From positions 124,001 through 188,000 of the forward strand of contig JABYQS010000051.1 in assembly GCA_022592435.1 (NCBI GenBank): a DNA stretch of 64,000 nucleotides, written 5' to 3'. Made by a program: the position numbers and the translations under genes. Shown piece by piece: positions 34,127-46,600 of the stretch. Every line of letters begins with the position of its first letter. Position 1 is the first letter of the stretch. Under the pieces are notes generated by a model. That model did no database searches, was not told the origin of the DNA, and saw only the letters and a list, made by a program, of their open reading frames with translations. This stretch comes from Cerioporus squamosus (Eukaryota; Basidiomycota; Agaricomycetes; Polyporales; Polyporaceae).

Positions 34127-36179
34127 ATGTCGTCTGAAAGTTGGCCGCCACAACTCAAGTATACGCATGCATGTCGAGCCGGCTGGCGTAGTGCTTACGG
34201 AGTACTGTAGGGAATGGGTTGCGAAATGTCTCGGACAAATGACCGACGCAAATCGTGCCGAAGCCCAGGCAGAATTGAAACAGGTGATAGCTGATGCTTT
34301 CGCGGCCAAGACGCTATGGACGACGGACTGGGCCGGGGTACAATTGAAGAGGTATGTCTCCCGTCTCGCCCTGCTTTTGACGGTTTACGGCTGAGAGTCG
34401 GCATGGAGTCTGCTACCGAAGCCACTGTTATCCGCGAGCCACCTCAAGAGGAAGTCGTAAGCACCCCGTCAGACCCACTCATGATTCACTGGTCCGAGCC
34501 ATAGTGCAGGAATGAATCCGTCCCTGCAAGCAATAAGAAGACCAAGAAGAGCTCTATTACCAAGTCTTCGACATCGAATGCGGTGGATCCCAGTGAATTG
34601 GCCGCGCTAAATCGTAGGGCCGCACGTTTCCAACGAGAACATGAGCTTGAACGGCAGAAGAATTGGCGTCAAGCGAACCACCTTACTCCCTCTTCCTCAT
34701 ACGGTCACACTAACTCGCATCTCTACAAATCCCGTTCCGGAACGCCTGCAACGTATGGCGACGATGAGCCCGAGGCAAACTCGGTCTGTCTCTCGCCTTG
34801 TGCCTGTGTTCTGCCGCGACCGTACTGACAAGGCACAGAATGTGCCCAACTGGGACCGGTTTACTATTGTCGGGACCTCAACAGAGATCTTTAAGGACTA
34901 CTTGCGCTTGACATCGGTGAGTCTCCATGCCCATGGGTTCGCATCGGTCGTTGTGCGGTGCCTGTACGCGTACGGGGACCTGACTGACCCGATGTACCAA
35001 CGGTAGGAACCGAAACCGGAGCAAATCCGGCCGTACCATGTACTGCAAGAGACCCTCAACCAGCTCAAGAAGAAGTGGCGCGAGAAGGCGACCTACAATT
35101 GGATATGTAGTCAATTCAAGAGTCTACGGCAAGACCTCACCGTGCGCCTTCATACGTTCTGGTGGCGGGCGTGTTGACAGCGGGTTCGCACCTTATTGTC
35201 TTTGTGCAGGTGCAGCGCATCAAGAACGAGTTCACCGTGACAGTTTATGAGATTCATGCGCGTATGGCGCTCGAGGTGGTGCGTGCGCACTTCTGTTCTC
35301 TTCCGATGTGCCGGTGCAGATCGGTGCTGACGCGTGTGTGGCGGAAATGCATGGGCAGGGCGACATGGTTGAGTACAACCAGTGTCAAGCAATGCTGCGT
35401 AACCTATACGAGCTCGGCATTCCCGGGAAGGTGGAAGAGTTCACGGCTTACCGGATACTGATGCTTTTGCACGGACGCAATCGGAGTGGTACGACCCTTG
35501 ATTGTCGTTCCGGTCGCGTGTACGTTTGCTGACCCCGTGCCGTTATTGCTAGACTTGAATCTATACGTAGGTCAGCTAACAGAACGACAGAAATCCGATC
35601 CTGCCGTGCGACACGCGCTCTCCGTCCAGCGCGCGGTGGCGATGGGGAATTATCATGCTCTCTTTGACTTGTACTTGAATGCTCCCAACATGGGAGCGTA
35701 CATCATGGATCACTTCATCGACAGGGAGCGGTTACGTGCACTCATGGTCATGACAAAAGCGTGAGTACATACACCAATCACCCCCTCCACGTCCGCATTG
35801 CGGTCTTCTTACTGCTTGCCTGTTCCGCGAGCCTTCCATTCTTACGCATCTTTCCACCTTTGCACTTTCCCATTTTTCCTCTCCTTCTCCGGCTCGGATG
35901 TACACGGCGCTGATGCTGACCACAATTCCACCCCGTTGGGTATAACCTTACCCAATCTGCAGGTACCGGACATTGCAGCTTTCTTTCATACAGAACGAGC
36001 TCGCTTTCGAGACACTCGCTGCTACTCGCGAGTTCCTCGACGAACATCGAGCGGGCTTCTTCCAGAACCCGAACAGCCCCGATACGGAGAAGGTGCTCGA
36101 CTGCAAGCCCGCCGGCGCACCGCTCGCGACGGTGTTCGAGGAGAAGTACCGGAGAGTGCAGATAAAGGGCGCTGTATGA
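34127..36179 (+). CDS. SAC3/GANP-domain protein, THP3/LENG8-like
   Basis: THP3-type proteins bind the PCI partner Csn12 and act in transcription elongation and pre-mRNA handling in the nucleus. Exon 1 gives MSSESWPPQLK, joined over an intron to EWVAKCLGQMTDANRAEAQA and TLWTTDWAGVQLK. A linker with SELAALNRRAARFQREHELE is helical and charged. The SAC3/GANP domain then reads VPNWDRFTIVGTSTEIFKDY, EPKPEQIRPYHVLQETLNQL, WREKATYNWICSQFKSLRQD, VQRIKNEFTVTVYEIHARMA, DMVEYNQCQAMLRNLYELGI and ALSVQRAVAMGNYHALFDLY, ending EEKYRRVQIKGAV. These blocks match the LENG8/THP3 branch rather than SAC3 itself. About ten exons with small introns; some junctions near 34400-34560 are uncertain. Confidence 0.85.
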
Positions 36180-36509
36180 TGCGTAACTTATTGTTGGTGC
36201 GGATGTGGAGGGGCCATGGTTCGTCATATTCGTTCTGGTCGTCACTTCTTCGCCGCCACCGCCCACCTTCCACGCATGCTCGTCTGTTGGCTTGTTCGTC
36301 CTCAGTTATTCGGTATATCCTTTCGTCACGGATCCATGTCTGGTTTGGTAAATACCTCATCGTTGCGTCGTGCTATCACCGCTGTATGCTATGCTAGACC
36401 TATATGAACGCATCTATCCTGTCCAAGGCTCTACGTCCACAGACGATATCGTCAATATGCAAGCAAACTGCAAGAGACGTCCGAGTTATGTATGCATCTC
36501 GACTACCAT
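36180..36509. other. Convergent 3' region, THP3-like / SEN2
   Basis: Two genes end toward each other across 330 bp. No further gene seen; both poly(A) regions must lie here. Confidence 0.5.
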
Positions 36510-37920
36510 TCAATCACGCATGCGTGCGGGGATGAATCTGCGCAAGACCACGTCCCTAACGGAGTAGTGTGCGAGACAGGCGGGCGAAGAGAGGAGGTCC
36601 GCTGACACCCGGGACTGGGCGGGGATCGTTACGTATGTCAATATCAACGTCTGCAAACGCTTCAGTCACAGCAGCCAGAGACAATAGAGGATTGAGGGAG
36701 CAAACCTTCTGTACTTGAGCGTTCACCCGGTTGATCGTGCTGAGCCAGGACCACGAGAAGGTGTCGGCGTTCGGGAGGTTGAACGGAGATGACTCTTTAT
36801 CTGCAGGGTCCTCGTAGACGGGGATGACGACGATGGCGAATCTGCAGAGAAGGTGTTGGTATGGTGCCGCTGGGAGTCTCGGCCGGGAAGACGTACTCAG
36901 CATGGTGGAAGACAGGCCCGCGCTTGTATAGGAGCAGGTCGACACAGAACTTGATGCCGCCCTTCACCACCCAGCCTAGGGAGCGGTAGTAGTGATACGC
37001 TGCGTAGTTCACGAGGAATGGATTGTCGAAACGGTGGGCGTATATTGGTAGACCGGGAGGTATGCAGTGGACGTCTTGGAATGCTCGCCATATTTCTCGG
37101 AGACTCATTGGTTCACGCTAGCGGGTTGAATGCGAGGGGTATCAGATAAATAGTGTATATTCGCTTCAAGACAGCAACGGGTACCGTATGGGGATCGAGT
37201 ACAGTCAGACAGTCGAGGGTCCAGATGAGGAAGAACGCTTCTTGCAGGGTGAGCTGGAGGTGCTCGACATCCTCGAGGGGTTCGAGATCCTCGACCGCCT
37301 CCGTGTACTGGTCTTCTGGGGGTTCTGCAGGCAGCGAGGAGACTTCGGACGATGGCTGGGGTTTCCACGTCGCCCCGGAAGGGATGAAGGCTGGGCCGGC
37401 TTCGCGCCCTTCCGCAAAAGCGGCCTCTGCTTCTGCAGCTGCTTTGGCGATGGCAGCTGCACGGTCCATCTTGAATTGTTTTCGTTCTGCTCTGCGCTTT
37501 TCTCGTATTTCTTCGGAGGTCATGTCTAGGATACCGATGAGTGTCCATAGTGCAGGTCGATTGCTATGCTAACGCACATTTTCCGGCAGCCTTCCTGGCA
37601 TTGATCTGCCTTGCGAGCCACGACGGCTCGCTCCTCGAGAGGTCACCCTTCCCGAAGAACCCTCTTCGCCAGAGAATCATTGAATCTTTCTCGTTTGTCA
37701 CCCACACGGAGCGCGTCGCGGGGTCAAACACGCCTTCACAGTGCGGGTTTTCCAATATTGTTCTTGAAGCAAAGAGGCCGAGGACATGGCCGATTTTGCT
37801 GCGAGGCTCAGGAGGGGAGAAGACGAGCGGGAGAGGGTGCGCATAGATCCTGTTGTTCTCCGCGCGGCGCGCACCACCCTTCTGCGAGCCTTTGTGCCGA
37901 CTGGGTGTAATCAGAGACAT
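36510..37920 (-). CDS. SEN2: tRNA-splicing endonuclease subunit Sen2
   Basis: Sen2 cuts the 5' splice site of nuclear pre-tRNA introns within the Sen2-Sen34-Sen15-Sen54 complex. The N-terminal part reads [30 protein letters not shown] and [16 protein letters not shown] Lys/Ala/Glu-rich linker follows ([20 protein letters not shown]). The nuclease domain has [20 protein letters not shown] and [19 protein letters not shown]. The catalytic Tyr is in LLLYKRGP, the His in FHHAEY, and the Lys in [17 protein letters not shown], where QK is joined to TLI across the last intron. The end is [21 protein letters not shown] chose the acceptor that keeps TLILTYV and extends to the stop at 36510. The gene shares a 207 bp divergent promoter with the dynein gene. 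Confidence 0.9.
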
Positions 37921-38127
37921 GTTTAGGCTATGAAGCTAAAGCTCGAAGTGAGATGGGAGTCAGAAGCAGAGAGCCGCGTCGTGACCTTTTCGGGCGACGC
38001 GTCTCAGCAGCGCGTTGCTCCGCGCCTTGGTTCCTCCTCTCACTACATAGCTCTCACTCCTCCGCTGCTCATCTTTCTGTGGTCTTGCTCCTTGTGACTC
38101 TTAAGGAACCATATCGACTAACTCGCG
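37921..38127. promoter_or_regulatory. Divergent promoter, SEN2 / dynein intermediate chain
   Basis: Start codons are 207 bp apart and point outward. It contains one ACGCGT (about 37995-38000) and a CT-rich run before the dynein ATG. Confidence 0.55.
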
Positions 38128-40621
38128 ATGTCTGAGAAGAGGAGAGCCGAGATCGAAGCCAAGAGGGCGAAGCTTGCGGAACTGCGCAAGGCGAGAGCGG
38201 ACAGACAGAAGGCAGACGCAGACCGGCGGCTGTCCGACGTGCGTGCTATCCTGTTCAGCAGTTACTTCGAGCTGACGGCGTTGGTATGCGTTGTAGAGTA
38301 CAGGACCGAGCTCGGTCGCGCGTCGAGATGTGGACGATCTCGTGAACGTGCTCATCGGCTCGTCCAGTCGTGCTGACAGCGCCGTGGACACTCCCATCTC
38401 TTCTACGCCTGGCACTCCTGCCCTTGGACAGTCAATACCGCTTCCTGGACCCTCTTCCGTGCTCTCCGGACGGCTGAGCAGACAGAGCGATGCCAACTCG
38501 GACAGGTATAGTCTCGGGACCACCCTCATCCAGTCGCAGAATGGGGCGACTGACAATGTCATTGAACGGTGCGTTCTCACTATGCCGCAAGACTGTAGAG
38601 GGCTCAAGTTGTATATATTGTAGGGAAATGACGCCGCGGTTTGTCCCAGACCTAATTGATATCGAGCAGGAACTCTTTGAGTTGCCACAGAAGGTTCGTG
38701 TTCGCATCGGGTGTATCTGCTAATGGCTCACGCTCGACAACGTGCGATAGGAGCGCGTCATCTACAACAAGGAGGTGCAAACTATGGAGATAGAGACAGA
38801 AACGATACCAGGTGTGACAGAAGAAGAGATCCGGGAGCGCATACTGCGCGAACGAGACGCAGAGGCGGAACGATTAGCGCACGAGCAGGAGCTTGAAGCG
38901 GAGAGCAAGCAACTGGACGAGGAGATTGCACAGGAGATCAGAGGTATGCTCGGTGCTCCGTCAATCCAATGGTCAGACCTGTCTGAAGCCACGCCTAGAA
39001 ATGACGGAGGAGGAGAAGCTCAGTATCTTCTCTGCCCCGGAGTTTCTCGACTTCGTGGAGCAGTCGACCAAGATCATTCAGCGGGCACTGAATGATAACT
39101 ACGACTATATCCGCGACTACACTATTGGGACGGAGAGCGGAACGTGAGCCTCCACGTGTTCCAACATCTGGCTGGAAGGTGACCGATATCACAGGGAAGC
39201 GTCAGAAGGGAGGGTAAAGTGTGTATGCTCGTTCTATGATGAGCGACACACGAAAAACCGGTCGATCACGGACATTGACTGGTCACCAAAGGTCAGCAGT
39301 ATGCGCCGTGCACTATAAACGCTCATGGAAACTGACAATGTGCAACAGTACCCGGAGCTGAGTTGCGCATCATACAACAAGAACCCGGCCGCGCTTAATG
39401 AGCCAGATGGTATCGTCGCCGTATGGAACCTTCACCTGCTTGAGCGACCAGAGTTTGTCTTCCATTCGCAGGTATGAGAGGCTCAGGTAGCATGCTACGA
39501 TACCCGCGACTGACACGTCGCGCAGTCAGATGTGCTGTCAGTCGCATTCTCTCCATTCCACTCGAACCTGATCTTTGGTGGTACCTACTCGGGTCAAATA
39601 TTGCTCTGGGATACGCGGTCGAGGCACCTTCCTGTCCTGAAGACACCGCTTTCTGCTGCTGGCCATACGCATCCTGTCTATGCGATGCAGATGGTAGGAA
39701 CGCAGAACGCGCATAACCTCATCACGAGCAGTACCGATGGCACCGTGTGCAGCTGGCTCGTCGACATGCTCGCGCAACCTCAGGTGGAAATTTCACCAGA
39801 CTTGCTCTGTTTCATCTGCTTACGAGACATTGCAGGAAACGCTCGAACTAGTGCACGCCGGTCACAATAAGACCAGCGAGGTAGCAATCACCGCACTGAA
39901 CTTCCCAGACAACGAGACGACGACCTTCTGCGTCGGGACGGAAGAGGGGAACATATACCAAGCGAACCGCTACGACCGGGCGGGCGCGAAGGCTGGCCTG
40001 AATCCATACGATGTGTACAAGGGACACTCTGGGCCTGTGATGGGTCTGCACTTCCACCCGCTCGTGGGGCCGGTCGACTTCTCAGATCTGTTCCTGTCGT
40101 GCTCTGTCGACTGGACTGTCAAGCTCTGGCGAGCGAAGTCCCTGGCGAAGCCGTCGACGACAGTGAACCACGTAGCGCCGCTCTACTCCTTTGACGAGGC
40201 GGACGACTACGTATACGATGTCAAGTGGCACCCAACACACCCGGCTGTCTTCGGTACTGTCGATGGGGCTGGCAAGTTCGACCTGTGGAACCTCAACAAT
40301 GACACAGAGGTGTGTGTTGACCACAGGGTGCATCGTTGACTATCAGAGTAGCTCATGCCCACCTTACAGGTCCCGGTTGTCTCCACGAGTGTTGGATCCG
40401 GACGAGCATTGAACAAGCTGCGTTGGGAACGGAAGGACGGCCGGCGAGCGGCCTTGGGTGGCAGTGACGGCAGGCTCTATATTTACGACATTGGAGACAT
40501 GGCGCTCCCAAGGGAGTCCGAGTGGACAGACATGCAACGGACAGTGGCCGGCATCATCGGCGGCGGCGGTCAGGCGAACGGGGTTGCGGACGACTCTGCA
40601 CGGATAGTCGCAGGTCGCTGA
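38128..40621 (+). CDS. Cytoplasmic dynein intermediate chain
   Basis: This WD40 subunit links the dynein motor to dynactin and to the light chains. The N-terminal helix [20 protein letters not shown] is the expected dynactin p150-binding segment. A Ser-rich linker follows ([20 protein letters not shown]). [13 protein letters not shown] fits the LC8 light-chain binding pattern (K-x-[TV]-Q-T). A coiled coil ([20 protein letters not shown]) precedes the propeller. The WD part includes [80 protein letters not shown] and [19 protein letters not shown]. The frame ends [10 protein letters not shown]. Around nine exons; the exon 2 acceptor was chosen as GTTGTAG|AGT, which restores the frame without a break. 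Confidence 0.92.
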
Positions 40622-41153
40622 GGACTGCGCGTTGCGATGTGGTCCAACGTGCGTGGATGCTTTGGTCGAGGGTCGATCGTGTATGTATATACCCCGCGGA
40701 TAGCATGCGATGGCGATGGCTTCCTTGTAGTGAAATTGGGCGTACTTAGTCGTCCCACAGCAAAGGCTAACTATGAACGCGCGAGACGTGGTTGGCAGAA
40801 CGCGTAGACGCGTGTTGGGTAAGGTGATCCGTCGAGTCGCGGGAGAGGAGTTGTCGGGCCTCCGCTCTTGTGATTTGTTCCGCTTCCCCGTTGTGCGTGT
40901 CGCGCACGGCTCGTACGAGGTGCTTGTCTACTATTCTTGCATCCGCATTGACCCAAGGAGCAAGGAAGCTGAGCAACGTCGAGCAGGACGGACGTCAGGT
41001 GACGGATCAAATGCTTTCTCGCACGTCTCTCAGCGTTTCTCGCACACGCGCTCGTCTCTCTCCGTCCTCTTCTGCCGTTTCCCTCCCAGCTCGCTCCCTC
41101 TTTCCCCGCTTCCACCCACTCTCCCTCGCCAGGCCAGCACAACCTTCGTCGCC
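40622..41153. other. Intergenic, aminotransferase promoter
   Basis: No gene recognised. The last 100 bp are strongly pyrimidine-rich (CT tracts at about 41040-41135), usual before highly expressed fungal genes. Confidence 0.5.
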
Positions 41154-43011
41154 ATGTCCACGTTCAAGCAGGTACGCGCGATCTATACATCACCTCGCGT
41201 TACTGGTATACTGATGACTCCATGAAGGAGCCGCACAAGTGAGCAACTGCTGCAGTTATTCTTGTCCGCAATTAACCCTTCCCCTTCGCGACCCCTTCCA
41301 AGGCTGCTAGTGTACGTAACCTTGTTCTTGGTGCTCTAGCGCTGCAGCTAATTGTCCCTGAAGCATCCCGGGTCCCATCGAGGTTACCGATGAGGTACTT
41401 CTGCCTCGCCGAGTCACCGGAAACGGCCCACTCACCGTGCGACCCAGGTTCTCTACGCCAATGCACACCCCTCGATGTCCCATGTCTCTGCGGACTTCAT
41501 CCCCGTCTTTGGAGACTGTATCCGCATGCTTCGGGAGCTGCTTTTCACCCAGGACGCCCAGCCGTTTATCATCGCAGGCTCTGGTACGCTCGGATGGGAT
41601 CAGGTACGTGTCATCTCGACGCAAGAGGAGTTGCGCCATGAACCTCATACCGGCCCGATGGTCAGGTTGCCGCGAACCTCGTTGAGCCCGGCGAGAACGC
41701 GCTTGTCCTCAACAGCGGTTACTTCGGCGATAGTTTCTCCGACTGGTAAGTTTTGGTATACGCGTCGATGGTGACCATTGTTCACGCGCGCACTAGCCTA
41801 CGCACCTATGGCGCGAAGGTAGACGAGATTGTCGCACCGTTTGGTGATGCCGTCGCGCTCTCGGACCTCGAGGCTGCCTTGAAGCAGAAGAAGTACAAGG
41901 TGGTCACATTCACCCATGTCGACACCTCTACAGGTTGGTGATTCCATGCCCTGCAATAGCATTGAATGTACTGAGCGCCGTTCAGGTGTTCTGTCCGACG
42001 CAAAGGGTATCGCAGCTACTGTCAAGAAGGTTTCCCCAGATACTCTGGTACGCTGTGTTGATCGCAGGTGCATGTAGGTGCCGGTTGACATGCGGCATCA
42101 TAGGTCATCGCCGACTGCGTGTGCTCGGTAGCTAGCGAGGAGATCCGCTTCGACGACTGGGGCCTTGATGTTGTCCTCACTGCCAGTCAGAAGGGTCTCG
42201 GTACTCCTCCTGGTCTGAGCGTCCTGGTTGCTAGCCAGAAGGCGATTAAGGTGAGAAACAGGCGTCCGGGTCCATCGTTCCCCGCTAATCTTGTGTCTTT
42301 GTGCCTAGGTCTTCGAAACGAGGACAAGCCCGGTCACTTCCTACTACGGTAGCTGGAAGAAGTACGTCGCCTCCGAAATTGATGGGGTATGCTTCTGAAT
42401 GACGAGATTTGCAGGTGGCTACCCATCATGAAGGCTTACGAGTCGGGTGCCCCTGCGTACTTCGCGACTCCACCCGTGAACTTGATCTACGCTTTCAACA
42501 CGTCTCTGAGGCAGATTACGAAGCATTCACCCTCAGTCGAAGAACGCTTCCGTCTGCACAGAGAGACGAGCGCACGTATCAAGCAGGCCACGGAGGAACT
42601 AGGCCTCAAGCAGTTGCCCGTAAAGCCTTCGGTTGCGGCGAACGGGATGACGGCGTGTTACTTCCCCGACGGGCTCACCGCCGCAGATGTCATCCCTCCG
42701 CTACTGAAGAAGGACGTCGTGGTCGCGGCTGGCTTGCACAAAGATTACAAGCGTGAGTGGCAGATTTGTTATCGTACTGCAACCCTATCCTGACAAATTC
42801 TGCGCTCAGTGAAATACTTCCGTATTGGGTACGGTTCTCCAGATCTGTGACGTTGCGAGATGCCGACTGACCGTGGCCCGGGGTTCGACGTTCATCTTGC
42901 AACAGACACATGGGCATCTCCGCAATAGACTCGGCCCGCGGAGATGTCGACAAGGTGATTGCGGCGCTGAAGGAGAGCCTGGCAGAAGCAAAGGCCGGCA
43001 AGAACGCGTAA
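41154..43011 (+). CDS. AGX1: Alanine:glyoxylate / serine:pyruvate aminotransferase (class V, PLP)
   Basis: It converts alanine and glyoxylate to pyruvate and glycine, clearing glyoxylate. The spliced protein starts MSTFKQEPHKLLVIPGPIEV and continues LYANAHPSMSHVSADFIPVF, FIIAGSGTLGWDQVAANLVE and VVTFTHVDTSTGVLSDAKGI. The cofactor Lys lies in VVLTASQKGLGTPPGLSVLV, and the Asp binding the pyridine nitrogen in VIADCVCSVASEE. Then SYYGSWKKWLPIMKAYESGA and YFATPPVNLIYAFNTSLRQI. The last exons give FRIGHMGISAIDSARGD and AEAKAGKNA. No C-terminal SKL-type peroxisome signal is seen, so location is open. About ten exons, several very short. Confidence 0.9.
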
Positions 43012-43618
43012 GTGTGAAGGAAGAACCCATGGCTGTAATAGAATGTCTGGACCAGTCGAGCTCATTGTAATTCTTGTGCATCATCATCACCTCTCTATCA
43101 ACATGAACATGGATGTATCGCCTGCGAACGAAACCGGAACGGAATGGGATTCGAAATGGAACGAACAGTCTCCCGCAGGCCTCGCGTACGAGGGTGGCCA
43201 ACCGCTCTATGCCCGCAGCGAGGCTCTGAGCGGACCCAGGATGCTGCACAGTGCACGTCAAACGTAAATGACATTTCACAATTCATCTCAGCGAAGATTG
43301 CTGATCATACGATTGCCCAGGGGCGAACCTCCTTCGATGGTGGATCTTGGGAGGCGGGACTCCGTCGGTGGCCCGCGCCTCCGCCAGGTGGGCTCCCGCC
43401 GTTATCTCCACCAATCGCGCCAGACGCTAACTCTCGCATCTCGATCTCTCTGCCAGCCCGACGTGGATTGGTTCCCCGATGTGAGTGCGAGTAGATTGGG
43501 TGGAGATGGAGAGATCTACGTATGTATGTATGCGCGGGTCTATGTACAAGGTATCTGCGATGCTAGAGGTACAATGGGATTTTGCTTGAATATTACTACT
43601 ACTGACGCCTACGCTGTC
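43012..43618. other. Convergent 3' region between aminotransferase and sulfite reductase
   Basis: About 600 bp with no recognisable frame. The short open frames here are the antisense of nothing known and lack motifs. Confidence 0.5.
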
Positions 43619-46600
43619 CTATGCGGTCACTGCAACGTCCCGATACTGCCCCTCGCCACCCATGCGGTCGTACCATGCCTTGCCCTCGGTGGTGGGTGCG
43701 ATGTACCCTGCCCTGATCACGAAGTCGCCGAAGTGCTCGCCTTGGTGTCGTTCTAGCGCATAGCGCTTGATCATGGGGCGCAGGATTGCGAGGATCTCCG
43801 GCTCAGTCACGGTTTCTGCCGAGTATCGTCAGTGGCTGAGACGAGAGATCGTGGTATGATGCGTGCTTACCTCGATAGATCTTGTTCAGCCGCTGACCAT
43901 AGTAGCCACCACCCAGGAGCATCGAGTACGTCCCGGGCGCCTTGCCGACAAAAGCGACCTCTGGAGAGTGTTAGCACCGACATGAGGATACCAAGTCCCC
44001 GAGACTACGCACCAGCAATGTACGGCCGTGCACAGCCGTTCGGGCAACCAGTCATGCGCATGACAATGGAGTCGTTGCGCAGTCCATTCTCCTCGCAGAT
44101 CTTCTCGACCTTGTCGATAAGGAGGGGCAAGTACCGCTCCGACTCGGCCATCGCGAGACCACACGTCGGGAACGCGACGCACGCGGACGACGACAGCCGC
44201 AGGCCGGTGTACGCGAGGTTGTCGAGCCTGTACTGCGCGAGGAGGCGCTTGATGGTGGGCAGCTCCTCGGTGGGGACGTCGGAGATGATGAGGTGCTGGT
44301 TCGCGGTCATGCGGAAGGAGCCCTTGTGCACCTTGGCGATCTCGCGCAGGCCGGTCTTGAAGTCGCGCTCGGGCTCGTCCTGCACGCGTCCGTTCTCGAT
44401 GAAGCAGGTGAAGTGGTGCCGGCCGTCCTGGCCGGTCGTCCACCCGAAGTCGTCGATGTTCTTCGTGAAGGAGAAGGGCCGCGCGGGGGCGAGCTGGTAC
44501 CCGAGCAGCTGCTCGACTGCGGCCTTGAAGACGTCGAGGCCCATGCGGTCGATCGTGTACTTGAGACGAGCGTTCTTGCGGCTGGTGAGAGGAAAGGCGA
44601 TCGTCAGCGATGCAAAACGGTGGCCCGGAGTGAACTTACTCGGCGCGGTTGCCGTTGTCTCTCTGGACGAGCATGATCTTCTCGGCGACCTCGACGCCCT
44701 GCTCGACGGTACAGAAGCCGAGCATGCTGCCGGTTCTGGGGTAGGTCTTCTTGTTGCCGTGCGTGACGCCCATGCCTCCACCAGCGGTGACGTTGAAGCC
44801 AGCAAGCTCGCCCTTCTCATCGACGATGGCGATGAATCCGACATCGTTAGCGAAGACATCGACGTCGTTGTTCGGCGGGATCGCGACTGCAACCTTGAAC
44901 TACACGGGGGGTCAGTACCGTTGTGGTTTTCTATGATGATAAAACCGACCTTGCGGGGGAGGTAGAACTGGCCGTAGAGCGGCTCCACATCCTTCAGAGC
45001 ATCTCCAGCCACAAGCTTCTTGTCCAGCCAGATCTCGTGGTACGCGGTCGTCCGAGGGAGCAGGTGCTCGCTGACACGCTTGGCAAACTCGTACGCCTGG
45101 GCGTGCAGCTTGGACAGCGACGGCACAGTGGAAACGATCACGTTCCTGCATGGGTGGTCAGCATCGAACGACCCCTCACGATATACCTCACTTGCCGGTT
45201 CACGTCACCGCACGCCGCTAGGGTGTCAAGTAAGGCCCTGTTGATGTCCTGGATGGCGGACTTTAAGTGGCGTTTGATGACCCCATGGAACTGGAACGTC
45301 TGCCGCGTGGTGATCTTGAACGTCCCGTTCCCGTGCTCGTCCGCGATCTGGTCCATGATGAGCCACTGCTCGGGCAGGCACACCCCGCCGGGCATGCGCA
45401 CGCGGATCATGAAGCTGTACGCGGGCTCGACGCCCTGCGCCTGCCGCTCGTCGCGGATGTCGCGGTCGTCCTGCTGGTAGATGCCGTGGAACTTGGTGAG
45501 CTGCGTGTCGCTCGGGGCGAGCGCGCCCGTGCTCGTGTCCGCGAGGCCCTCGACGATCGTGCCGCGCAGGTACTGCGAGGCGACCTTGATGTGCTCGTTT
45601 GTGATCGGCTCGGGCTCCGCCTCCGTGACCTCGACAGCGTCGACGCCGAGGGCCTTCCAGACGAGCGGCTCCCAGGCCTTGTAGCCCGTCTCGGGCCCGT
45701 CCGCGTCCTGGTCGTCCCCGAGGCCGAGGGGCACGAAGCGCGTCGCGCCGAGCTGCTCGAGGCGGGCGTCGAGGTCCTTGCCCGCCTTGTTGTAGTAGTG
45801 CGCGTCCTCGGGCCGCGGCCAGTAGTGGCTGTCGCCCATGCCGAACACGGAGTACTTCACGCTCGTGAGGGGGCGCTCGCCGCGTGCTGCGAGCCCGTTC
45901 AGCGTCTTGATGAACGTGCGGCCGTTTTGCGGGAACTCGCCCTGGCCGGCGACGGAGGTGACGAAGACGACCATCTCCTCCTTCGCGAGGTCCTCGACGG
46001 TGACCGAGTCCATCGTCGCGACGGACGTCGAGAGCCCACGGAGCTTGCCGCGGGTCGCGAGCCGCTTGGCGACCTTCTCCGCCTTGCCGCCGTCCGAGGC
46101 GTACAGCACGGTCAGAGGCGGGGCGTCGATGGCGGTGAGGAGGTCGTCGTACGCCTGGGCAGCACGCTGCTTCCGCGCCTGCTTCAGGTTCTCGCCCAGG
46201 CTCCCGACGAGCTCCGCGGCGAGCTCGGGCTTGGAACGCACGAGCTGCGAGAGGTGGTTCTGCCTGTCGAGGAAGGCCTGAAGCTCGTTCTTGACCGAGT
46301 CGGAGTCGAGCGAGAACGGCTCCTTTCCTTCGCGCTCCTTGGCGGGGTTCCACCGGTAGAGCGGCCAGTAGCCGGAGTCGACGGCGAGCTTGGTCTCCTT
46401 CAGGATCTCTAGAGCGGGTGTGCTCTCGGAAGTGTAGGGGAGGTAGGCGAGGACAACGCTGGGGCCGGGGTAGCGGTCTGCCTCCATCAACGCCTGGAGG
46501 ACTTGCGAGTACGAGGAGTACACGGCAGTGCTGGCGACGTAGACGTCGCCGTGGTTCATGGCGTACAGACCTACGTCCTGCTTGCGCCGGTGAGGATCGA

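Noticed and set aside
38300..38345. Apparent frame change at the start of dynein exon 2
   Set aside because: Using the acceptor GTTGTAG|AGT restores a single frame into [13 protein letters not shown], so no break is needed.
45267..46412. 381-codon plus-strand frame opposite sulfite reductase
   Set aside because: It is antisense of a conserved coding region, rich in Arg, Leu and Val as expected from complementing biased codons, with no domain.
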